Virus record (IMG/VR): IMGVR_UViG_3300031586_000015
Coordinates: 1-36,145 of that record
Reading direction: 5' to 3' (one strand)
Source of the DNA: a virus
DNA length: 36,145 nt
Below are positions 29,426 to 35,537 of this stretch, in pieces. Positions within the stretch are counted from its first letter, which is position 1. Each line of letters begins with the position of its first letter. The notes below the pieces were generated by a model that saw nothing but the letters and a program-made list of their open reading frames with translations, ran no database searches and had not been told where the DNA came from. The position numbers were made by a program, and so were the translations under genes.

Positions 29426-29593
29426 ATAATACTAATCCAAATAAATATATTTCAGGAAAATACGGACACCTGGTTAAACGATAAAAATTACACTGCAAAA
29501 CTAAGAGAGAACAATGATATTGATATTGACTCTGAGAATGTTAAGAAAGCTCCGGAAGATATGGTATTACCAGGGTTTGCAGAAAGGCTATGA
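29426..29593 (+). pseudogene. Small frame with ATA in place of its start codon
   Basis: 55 codons open from ATA 29426, positioned exactly like ATG 29003 behind the duplicated ribosome site (AGGTGAAGAA). Product would be acidic (NTDTWLNDKNYTAKLRENNDIDIDSENVKKAPED). Either a rare ATA start or a gene that lost its start. It overlaps the next small gene in another frame. Confidence 0.4.
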
Positions 29594-29687
29594 GCTTGGC
29601 CTGCAGCGGGCAAATATAGAGAAGCCTGCTGATGATTTAACCCTGGCAGAAGAGATTAACGAGATTCTCAACAAGAAGGGTTTTTAG
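29538..29687 (+). CDS. Small protein, GYELGLQ motif
   Basis: 49 aa from ATG 29538 (weak ribosome site), frame LRKLRKIWYYQGLQKGYELGLQRANIEK with an acidic helical C-terminus ending NKKGF. It looks like the C-terminal fragment of a longer helical phage protein; no family assigned. Followed two bases later by a GCAGTTATTGGAGGGA junction repeat. Confidence 0.45.
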   Translation: MLRKLRKIWYYQGLQKGYELGLQRANIEKPADDLTLAEEINEILNKKGF

Positions 29688-29688
29688 G

Positions 29689-29704
29689 GCAGTTATTGGA
29701 GGGA
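29689..29704 (+). repeat. Junction repeat, copy 4 (non-coding)
   Basis: Same 16 bases, here located after a stop codon, 27 bases before ATG 29732 and not coding, so it appears to be left from another gene end. Confidence 0.8.
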
Positions 29705-29731
29705 TAGAAATAAAACAGGAGGGTAAATAAG

Positions 29732-30094
29732 ATGAAGATTAGTGGATTCTATTTCAACAAGAGGATTAACGGACACTGGGTAGGTAAAGGTGGCGGTTAC
29801 TATCACTCTCAGCTAGTAGAAGGACTGGATAATGCACCTGTTGCGAACGTTAGCCAGAGAGAGTATCCACGGAGCAGGACATTCAATATCGAGGTAAGAG
29901 TTACATGTCCAGACGGGGACACACTGGAGCTATGGGATAAGTTGAGAGTCAAGGCATTCCGTAGTGCAGGTACGATGATTGGCACTCTAGGGACAGTCAT
30001 ACCTGGCATCTATAAATTTAGGGTTCGGGTATTCAATGACAAAGGAAGGCGGTTGTGCCAGCGATGGTACAAAGTGCAGACTACAAGGAGGTAA
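29732..30094 (+). CDS. Hypothetical basic beta-rich protein
   Basis: 120 aa, AGGAGGG site. Strong positive charge and beta content (RSRTFNIEVRVTCPDGDTLELWDKLRVKAFRSAGTM, YKFRVRVFNDKGRRLCQRWYK). Possibly nucleic-acid-binding. No family recognised. Confidence 0.5.
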   Translation: MKISGFYFNKRINGHWVGKGGGYYHSQLVEGLDNAPVANVSQREYPRSRTFNIEVRVTCPDGDTLELWDKLRVKAFRSAGTMIGTLGTVIPGIYKFRVRVFNDKGRRLCQRWYKVQTTRR

Positions 30095-30098
30095 AGCA

Positions 30099-30302
30099 AT
30101 GGAAAAGCCGACAATAGCAGATGAACTTGTGAAGCTAGCAAAAGGGCTGTACCCGATAGTAATAGGAATGATGTTTGCTTTCTGTATCATATTCTGTGTT
30201 ATAGAGCAGATAGATATACCAGATTGGTTCAAGGCTATGCTAACTACTGGAACAGGAACTGGCATAGGAGCAGCCGTTGTGAGTAGGAAGGCAAGCAAAT
30301 GA
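30099..30302 (+). CDS. Two-helix membrane protein, holin-like
   Basis: 67 aa from ATG 30099 behind AAGGAGG. A hydrophobic helix at 17-36 (LYPIVIGMMFAFCIIFCVIE) and a Gly-rich second segment at 46-62 (MLTTGTGTGIGAAVV), typical of small phage holins. Distance from the late genes makes that uncertain. ATGA overlap with the next. Confidence 0.5.
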   Translation: MEKPTIADELVKLAKGLYPIVIGMMFAFCIIFCVIEQIDIPDWFKAMLTTGTGTGIGAAVVSRKASK

Positions 30303-30562
30303 AGCTAGCACTAAACGATGAAATGAAAAACGCATTTACAGACCGAGAAAAACATGCACTCTATGAAGGGCTGATGATGCCGGTATCGTGGTTATTTCAC
30401 AAGAGAATACCGCTTACAGAAGACCACTATGCCAGTATAGAGGATAGCCAGAATGAAACGCATTATGTGCAGCTGGGAGAAACGATCACTGTAGTTGGTG
30501 TTTTGGGAACTATAGCAATAGCCTGGCTGATCTGGAGGAAACATGCAAATAGGAATGGATAA
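30299..30562 (+). CDS. Small membrane protein, copy 2 (TDREKHAL family)
   Basis: 87 aa. MKNAFTDREKHALYEGLMMPVSWLFHKRIPL and ETHYVQLGETITVVGVLGTIAIAWLIW match the protein at 29003, with an insertion of about ten residues before ETHYVQ. C-terminal membrane helix and basic end. The internal ATG 30323 would give a protein like copy 1, but 30299 has the coupled AGGAAGG site. Confidence 0.55.
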   Translation: MKLALNDEMKNAFTDREKHALYEGLMMPVSWLFHKRIPLTEDHYASIEDSQNETHYVQLGETITVVGVLGTIAIAWLIWRKHANRNG

Positions 30563-30752
30563 ACTGAAAGACCGGGTACTCTACTGCTGCGACTGCGGAA
30601 AGAGTTTCATATTCTCTTCCGGGGAACAGGCTTATTTCCAGAGTAAGAATCTGTCTCAGCCGAAGCGCTGCCCTGAGTGCAGGAAAAAGCGTAAAGACTC
30701 GATAGTCCCTGCCCATAATAGGAGTAGAGATGGCAATGAATCCATTGGATAA
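30543..30752 (+). CDS. Zinc-ribbon protein (CDCGKSF...CPECR)
   Basis: 69 aa behind GGAGG. DRVLYCCDCGKSFIFSSGEQAYFQSKN followed by KRCPECRKKRK is the probable zinc-ribbon domain of PF13451 type (CxxCGK-F-FT-GEQ-F...RCP-CR), common in phages and bacteria. Unknown role. Confidence 0.65.
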   Translation: MQIGMDKLKDRVLYCCDCGKSFIFSSGEQAYFQSKNLSQPKRCPECRKKRKDSIVPAHNRSRDGNESIG

Positions 30753-30906
30753 ATACGAGATAAATCGATTTCTGGAAGATAAAGAATCTCTTAAACTAAT
30801 GGCCCGGGCCTGTAGGGCATTATATGACAGTTTTGTTGCAGAAGGGTTTTCAGCAGTAGAGGCATTGGAATTAACAAAACATCTAATTCCTATGGGCAAA
30901 GGCTGA
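30730..30906 (+). CDS. Hypothetical helical protein
   Basis: 58 aa, ATG 30730 behind AGGAG, overlapping the previous gene. Helical (LDKYEINRFLEDKESLKLMARACRALYDSFVAEGFSAVEALELTKHL). Such short proteins with the end GFS--EAL-L are frequent in phages. Function unknown. Confidence 0.55.
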   Translation: MAMNPLDKYEINRFLEDKESLKLMARACRALYDSFVAEGFSAVEALELTKHLIPMGKG

Positions 30907-30965
30907 TTTATATGAGTTGAGATTGGTCTCTAAGCATCGATTCCAAACAGTAGGAGTTGTTTGAA

Positions 30966-31472
30966 GTGATAGAAACGTATTATAGCTATAGAGAAATCCG
31001 CTTTACCTGGGATCAGGTTGAATGGATTCTGGATAACTTATGTACTGTATCATTGGAGAGATGGCCAAAGGCACCGTCCGGGTATTCTGAGACTTGGATT
31101 AACACAAGCACACCGCGGCCTGAGAATGTTAGCACTCCGCAGCCTGAAAATGTTAGCACTCCGCAGCCTGAAAATAGTACAGACTACAAGGGATTCTGTA
31201 AGCCTGCACGATTTACCAAACCTGCTGATGTTGCTTCTGAGGTTAAGTGGCGATTAAAACAGTGTGGTACTGATGGCATGATGTTGAAGGATAGGTGCAT
31301 TTATGATAAGACGGACCGTGAGCTTGAGATAACCTACAGGCGGCCGATTGAATATATTGATGAGTGCATAGAATCAGTTAAGAAATATCTAACAGGGTGG
31401 AAACGGAAGGGAAGTTATCAGAGATGGAAATGGAGAAAAAAGAAAGCCCGCCATATTTCAGGCGGGCCTTGA
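30966..31472 (+). CDS. Possible late-gene regulator with (STP-PEN) repeats
   Basis: 168 aa; GTG 30966 is chosen because AGGAG at 30952-30956 is nine bases upstream, while a TTG at 30957 is too close. The N-terminal YREIRFTWDQVEWILDNL is followed by three tandem copies of an eight-residue unit STP(R/Q)PEN plus spacer, then a helical region with basic C-terminus (YLTGWKRKGSYQRWKWRKKKARH). Position before the terminase and the basic tail resemble RinA/ArpU-type late activators, but homology is not evident. Its end holds the hairpin used by the opposite strand. Confidence 0.5.
   Translation: MIETYYSYREIRFTWDQVEWILDNLCTVSLERWPKAPSGYSETWINTSTPRPENVSTPQPENVSTPQPENSTDYKGFCKPARFTKPADVASEVKWRLKQCGTDGMMLKDRCIYDKTDRELEITYRRPIEYIDECIESVKKYLTGWKRKGSYQRWKWRKKKARHISGGP
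31104..31175 (+). repeat. Three tandem 24-bp repeats within coding sequence
   Basis: Copies at 31104-31127, 31128-31151 and 31152-31175. The last two are identical by eye (GTTAGCACTCCGCAGCCTGA then AAAT). Encodes -STPQPEN- linker. Slippage at this site could change linker length. Confidence 0.9.
31436..31467 (-). terminator. Terminator for the leftward operon
   Basis: On the minus strand GCCCGCC (31467-31461) pairs with GGCGGGC (31452-31446), 8-base loop, then TTTCTTTTTT. Located inside the end of the opposite gene. It may terminate the minus-strand transcript just past the zinc-ribbon gene. Confidence 0.8.
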
Positions 31473-31484
31473 TGTATATAGTTA

Positions 31485-31607
31485 TCACATTTTTATTTTC
31501 TCTCTATCCCAGTAAGGCGATTTACATTTGGGACAGATAAGTGGCTTACTTGGTTTCCGTGCGGCCCACTCATGGCCGCACCGCTTGCATTGATAGATTT
31601 TAATCAT
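31485..31607 (-). CDS. Small SPYWD zinc-ribbon protein, copy 2
   Basis: 40 aa on the minus strand. IYQCKRCGHEWAARKPSKPLICPKCKSPYWDREK is a CxxC...CxxC zinc ribbon strongly similar to the protein at 27620. It overlaps the upstream gene (31600-31803) by eight bases. Two copies on opposite operons suggest they bind DNA sites shared between the two transcripts. Confidence 0.65.
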   Translation of the reverse strand: MIKIYQCKRCGHEWAARKPSKPLICPKCKSPYWDREKIKM

Positions 31608-31803
31608 AGGGCATCTCATCAAGGTTTTCTTGGAGAGATGCTAGTGCCTCTCCTTTGCTGGCAAATCCTCTACCTGACATATCTACTGCTTCTCCATCCT
31701 TTCCCCAATACCATCTACCAGCAACATCATTGCTAGTATTGAGGTAGCTCCCCTCGTAGAGGATGAATCCCAGTTCCCTTGCCTTTGCGATTGTCAAATT
31801 CAT
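31600..31803 (-). CDS. Hypothetical protein
   Basis: 67 aa on the minus strand behind AAAGGAGG. Mixed protein with Gly/Ser/Asp-rich middle (RWYWGKDGEAVDMSGRGFASKGEALASLQENLDEM). No recognised family. It is the middle gene of the three-gene leftward operon. Confidence 0.55.
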   Translation of the reverse strand: MNLTIAKARELGFILYEGSYLNTSNDVAGRWYWGKDGEAVDMSGRGFASKGEALASLQENLDEMPYD

Positions 31804-31822
31804 TTTCTTTTCCTCCTTTTAT

Positions 31823-32275
31823 TTAATCCCACATATGCTTTTCAGCAGTTTGTTTGTTTTCTAATTCTATGGCTTTAACAATTTCTGGATGGACTGCATC
31901 GAAGTCCTTTAATTCATTTTGTGCTTGCTTTATTTCTTTATCGAGGTTGGGCATTGTCCTCTCAAATCCATGCTCTTGCCATTTTGCAATTTGATAGTTC
32001 AAGTCATCGTATACGCCATTTATATTAGCTATTAGTTTCTCTCGTTTGTTTTTTAGTGCTATAGGAGTTCTTTCGTAGTGCTCTTGATATTCAGGGATAT
32101 CTTCTATTCTTATCTTTATTTCTGTTTTTCCAACTGTTCCGATAGTTATTAACCCACAACAAGCTTGGTATTTATAATTCTCTATATCAATTCTATATTC
32201 GCCTTTGGCAACTCCATCTAATATAGCAATCTTTACTATTTTGTTATTTTCCCAGGTTATTTCCTTTATTGCCAT
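31823..32275 (-). CDS. Hypothetical protein, first gene of leftward operon
   Basis: 150 aa on the minus strand, AAGGAGG site. N-terminal beta domain (KEITWENNKIVKIAILDGVAKGEYRIDIENYKYQACCGL, KTEIKIRIEDIPEYQEH) and a C-terminal charged helical part (LNYQIAKWQEHGFERTM, LDKEIKQAQNELKDFDAVHPE). No function assigned. Being first behind a strong promoter, it should be expressed at once on entry. Confidence 0.55.
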   Translation of the reverse strand: MAIKEITWENNKIVKIAILDGVAKGEYRIDIENYKYQACCGLITIGTVGKTEIKIRIEDIPEYQEHYERTPIALKNKREKLIANINGVYDDLNYQIAKWQEHGFERTMPNLDKEIKQAQNELKDFDAVHPEIVKAIELENKQTAEKHMWD

Positions 32276-32307
32276 CTCTAATACCTCCTTTATCTTATCT
32301 ACCTACT

Positions 32308-32336
32308 AGTATATACCTATAGATATATGTTGTCAA
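32308..32336 (-). promoter_or_regulatory. Leftward promoter, sigma-70 type
   Basis: On the minus strand: TTGACA (32336-32331), 17-base spacer, TATACT (32313-32308). Transcription should begin near 32301, leaving a leader of about 25 bases to ATG 32275. An imperfect palindrome, ATATACCTATAGATATAT (32311-32328), lies between the two hexamers and could bind a regulator. Confidence 0.8.
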
Positions 32337-32376
32337 GTATTTTACTTTACATAATTGGAGAAAATAAAAAGAAAAT

Positions 32377-32394
32377 CGGTAGTCCACACTACCG
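32377..32394 (+). other. Hairpin between divergent promoters
   Basis: CGGTAGT (32377-32383), loop CCAC, ACTACCG (32388-32394), a perfect 7-bp dyad of the size of a protein-binding operator. It lies between the leftward and the rightward promoter, so a regulator bound here could affect both. Confidence 0.4.
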
Positions 32395-32429
32395 CAGTAA
32401 AAATGTCCTTACGAACAAAACCAGTGGGC

Positions 32430-32458
32430 TTGACAAACCCGCACGAACGGAATAACAT
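32430..32458 (+). promoter_or_regulatory. Rightward promoter before the packaging genes
   Basis: TTGACA (32430-32435), 17-base spacer, TAACAT (32453-32458). The -10 is a weaker match than in the other promoters. It would drive the ORF at 32543 and the late genes. A weak hairpin with a T-run at 32497-32518 lies just downstream and could attenuate it. Confidence 0.6.
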
Positions 32459-32496
32459 TAGTAGCTGGGATATTACTATGCCTTAAAACAGAATGA

Positions 32497-32518
32497 CAGC
32501 TTTCAGGCTGCCTTTTTT
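32497..32518 (+). terminator. Weak terminator or attenuator
   Basis: CAGC (32497-32500), loop, GCTG (32507-32510), then CCTTTTTT. Short stem, so efficiency is probably low. Placed between promoter and first late gene, it could be the site of late-gene antitermination or attenuation. Confidence 0.4.
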
Positions 32519-32542
32519 ATTGCCCAAATTCCGGAGATATAG

Positions 32543-32743
32543 ATGGATGCGTTATCAGAAATTATAGCAGAATTACGCAGAGCAACAGAGGTCATGAAAG
32601 AAGCTGAGAAAGTGTTGAAAGAATCAAGATATAATATAATGTCCCAGGTACGGACAAATGATGATTTAATGATAGCAATGAGTAAGGCTAACCAGGTACA
32701 TGTAGAGCCCATAGAAAATGAATGTCTGGGTGATATGCAGTGA
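32543..32743 (+). CDS. Hypothetical helical protein before the ParB-methyltransferase
   Basis: 66 aa behind CCGGAGA. Helical, charged (LSEIIAELRRATEVMKEAEKVLKESRYNIMSQV). Overlaps the next gene by four bases (GTGA). First gene of the packaging operon; unknown function. Confidence 0.55.
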   Translation: MDALSEIIAELRRATEVMKEAEKVLKESRYNIMSQVRTNDDLMIAMSKANQVHVEPIENECLGDMQ

Positions 32744-33981
32744 AGGTGATTGAATCACTAAAAGGATTGCTCGTAGATATAAATACAATCAAGCAGGACC
32801 CGCGAAATGCCAGGCAGCACCCTGCTCGGAATATTGAGACTATAAAGAAGTCACTTGAAGCATATGGACAGCGCAAGCCTATCGTGGTTAATCTGAACAC
32901 AGGATTCATAGAAGCTGGCAATGGTATGTGGGAAGCTGCTAAGAGTCTAGGCTGGGATAAGATAGCAGTAGTCAAGGTTGATGATGATAAGGATGTTGCT
33001 AAGGCATATGGGATTATGGATAATCAGTCTGCATTATTGGCTGATTGGGACTTACCTACTTTGAAGGATTTACTACAAGAACTAGATGATGGCTCTGTTA
33101 ACATGGACTTGACAGGGTTTAATGAGACTGAGATTGAAGATTTAATGACTCAGTTCCATGTTTCTAAAACTTGGGATCCGGATGAGAAATATGAGGGGAC
33201 TGAAAATGGAGATAGTATTACTGAGAGAGTGGGGTATAATCTCAGTTCGTGTTGGTATGGATTAAAGCGTAATCCGCAACATGCTGACCAATTCATGATT
33301 GATTTGCCGATAAAACTTAACACTAATGATACAGCAACTGTAAAACATACATGGTCAAGAACCAACGCAGAAGCAACAGAGCGTATAGTTAGAACTTATA
33401 TGCGTGAAGGAGATTTATTTTATGAGATGTGTAGCGGGTGGGTTACATTTTCGTCAACTGCCAAATATTGGGGATTTAGTGGCAAGGCATCTGATATATG
33501 GGATAAGGCTATTGCCTTTGATAAGAAGCAGATAGCTAAAATGCCAGGGCAGGGGACTGTAGATATATTACAGGCTGATTGCCGCCATACTGGGGAACCA
33601 GATAATACCTATAACTTTGTGCATAGCAATCCCCCCTTTTTCTCATTGGAGGAATACAGCGATAACCCCAATGATCTGTCAGGGCTTGGCAGTTATGATA
33701 AATGGTTGTTAGCAATGGTAGATATGGCAAGGGAAGCAGAACGCATTCTAAAGCCTGGAGGATTAGCTAATTTTGTGCTGAATGACTATCGCAAGGATAG
33801 TTATTTGGTTAATATGCACGCTGATTTTATGACTGCTATTCTTAAAGGCACTAATTTAAAAATGTGGGATATGGTTGTTAGTGAGGTTGTATCACAGGCA
33901 CTAAGGTTTAGAAAACATGACTACGAGAAACGCAGAACCGTAAAATGCCATGAGTATATTATGACATTTAAAAAGAGTTAA
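32740..33981 (+). CDS. ParB-like domain fused to DNA methyltransferase
   Basis: 413 aa, GTG start. Residues 10-105 are a ParB/Srx-like domain (INTIKQDPRNARQHPARNIETIKKSLEAYGQRKPIVVN, AGNGMWEAAKSLGW, AYGIMDNQSALLADWD). In the usual G-hxR element, Trp replaces Arg. The C-terminal 240 residues are a methyltransferase: FYEMCSGWVTFS (degenerate SAM motif I) and SNPPFFSLEEYS (motif IV NPPF, 297-300), then RILKPGGLANFVLNDYR. Such fusions occur in phages next to terminase and probably methylate phage DNA. The altered motif I leaves activity uncertain. Confidence 0.78.
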   Translation: MKVIESLKGLLVDINTIKQDPRNARQHPARNIETIKKSLEAYGQRKPIVVNLNTGFIEAGNGMWEAAKSLGWDKIAVVKVDDDKDVAKAYGIMDNQSALLADWDLPTLKDLLQELDDGSVNMDLTGFNETEIEDLMTQFHVSKTWDPDEKYEGTENGDSITERVGYNLSSCWYGLKRNPQHADQFMIDLPIKLNTNDTATVKHTWSRTNAEATERIVRTYMREGDLFYEMCSGWVTFSSTAKYWGFSGKASDIWDKAIAFDKKQIAKMPGQGTVDILQADCRHTGEPDNTYNFVHSNPPFFSLEEYSDNPNDLSGLGSYDKWLLAMVDMAREAERILKPGGLANFVLNDYRKDSYLVNMHADFMTAILKGTNLKMWDMVVSEVVSQALRFRKHDYEKRRTVKCHEYIMTFKKS

Positions 33982-33984
33982 GTT

Positions 33985-34374
33985 ATGAAAATGGGTAGAC
34001 CAAAGATAGAAGTTAATATAAAAGAGTTAATCAAGCTATGTGCTATGCAATGTACCGAACAGGAAATTGCGGACTGGTTTCACTGTTCTGTTGATACCAT
34101 AGATAGACGGATTAAAGAAGAGTCAAATGAAACTTTTGCGGTATTCTTTGCGAAGCATAGAGTGGAGGGCAAAATTGCTCTACGTAGAAATATGTTTAAC
34201 CTAGCAGCCAAGCATCCGTCAATGGCAATATTCATGGCCAAGAACTGGCTGGGTATGAAAGAGACTCAGGAGATAACAGGCGCTGAAGGCGAACCGATAG
34301 CAGTTAAGATATTAGTCTCAACAGAGAAGGCCAAACAACTAACAGAGGCTATCACCCAGGGAGAGGGAACTTGA
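33985..34374 (+). CDS. Terminase small subunit
   Basis: 129 aa. RPKIEVNIKELIKLCAMQCTEQEIADWFHCSVDTIDRRI is a helix-turn-helix, the DNA-recognition domain of small terminases, followed by ALRRNMFNLAAKHPSMAIFMAKNWLGMKE, a hallmark of this family before TerL. The C-terminus interacts with TerL in relatives. Start ATG 33985 has only a weak ribosome site. Confidence 0.85.
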   Translation: MKMGRPKIEVNIKELIKLCAMQCTEQEIADWFHCSVDTIDRRIKEESNETFAVFFAKHRVEGKIALRRNMFNLAAKHPSMAIFMAKNWLGMKETQEITGAEGEPIAVKILVSTEKAKQLTEAITQGEGT

Positions 34375-34375
34375 C

Positions 34376-35524
34376 TTGGAATTCACAACAACACGAATCT
34401 ATGAAGAGAACGCTAAGGCATGGCTTACCAAGAAGAGACGGGCATTAAACGAGGGCGGGACTGCATCCAGTAAGACATGGTCCATACTCCAACTCTTAAT
34501 ACTGATAGCACAATACTCAAAGTCTAAACTACTTATCTCGATAGTCAGCGAATCATTACCGCATTTAAAACGAGGTTGTATCCGTGATTTCTTTAAGATA
34601 CTTGATGAGCAGCCTAAAAACAACCATAGATATAATATAACCGAGCAGACCTATACATTTGGTAATGGTGTCATAGAATTCTTTGGAGCTGATGAATCGG
34701 CCAAAGTAAGAGGCCCGCGTAGAGGGATATTATTTCTTAACGAAGCGAATAACATACCATGGGAGACGGCTAGAGGATTAGACATACGGACTCAGTTATT
34801 CACGATTGCGGATTGGAATCCTGTTAGTGAGTTTTGGGCGCACGAATACTGGATAGGTAAAGCTGAGAATGAGTACATACATTCTACATATCTAGATGCT
34901 GTTGATGTTATCCCGCCAGAGATTGTATCAAATATCGAGTCTAACAGGAATGATCCTAACTGGTGGAATATCTACGGGTTAGGTAAGATTGGCAAGATTG
35001 AAGGGTTAGTCTATCCGTACTTTGAGCAGATAGATGAATTACCAAAGGGTGATTATTTCTACGGGTTAGACTTTGGGTTCTCTACTGATTATACGGCTGT
35101 TACAAAGAACGTAATCATAAATAAGGAACTATACTCTCAAGAACTTATCTATGAGACTAATTTAACAAACGACATGATAGCCTCTAAGTTGATAGAGTGT
35201 GGTGTCAGGACTGGATTCGATGAGATATTTGCAGACTCAGCAGAGCCTAAGTCGATACAGGAGATATTTAATCTAGGGTTTAATATCAAGGGGGTTACGA
35301 AGGGGCCAGGTAGCGTAGAGTTTGGGCATCAGAAAGTAAGACAATATAAGCAGCACTGGACTAAGGGTTCTACGAACTGTATTAAAGAACAGCGCAACTT
35401 CCGGTACATTGCAGATAAAGATGGCAAGCTAACCGATAAGACCACACATCTTTACTCTCACGGAATGGACTCTAGACGTTATGCTTGTATGGGTAAAATA
35501 GGTAGCTATTTCGATATAGGATGA
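34376..35524 (+). CDS. Terminase large subunit
   Basis: 382 aa with TTG start at 34376, two bases after the small terminase stop, GAGGGA seven bases upstream. Walker A GGTASSKT (27-34), Walker B ILFLNEA (118-124), nuclease acid residues in GLDFGFSTD (D232), EIFADSAEPK (D287) and YSHGMDSRRYA (D365). Belongs to the Terminase_3-like (SPP1/P22-type headful) family, in agreement with the circular map. It packages DNA and cuts at headful. Somewhat shorter than many relatives, but all catalytic positions are visible. Confidence 0.9.
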   Translation: MEFTTTRIYEENAKAWLTKKRRALNEGGTASSKTWSILQLLILIAQYSKSKLLISIVSESLPHLKRGCIRDFFKILDEQPKNNHRYNITEQTYTFGNGVIEFFGADESAKVRGPRRGILFLNEANNIPWETARGLDIRTQLFTIADWNPVSEFWAHEYWIGKAENEYIHSTYLDAVDVIPPEIVSNIESNRNDPNWWNIYGLGKIGKIEGLVYPYFEQIDELPKGDYFYGLDFGFSTDYTAVTKNVIINKELYSQELIYETNLTNDMIASKLIECGVRTGFDEIFADSAEPKSIQEIFNLGFNIKGVTKGPGSVEFGHQKVRQYKQHWTKGSTNCIKEQRNFRYIADKDGKLTDKTTHLYSHGMDSRRYACMGKIGSYFDIG

Positions 35525-35537
35525 TATAGGATAGAGT

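Noticed and set aside
31104-31175. CRISPR-like repeat array
   Set aside because: The repeats are directly adjacent, in frame and without spacers, encoding STP-PEN units.
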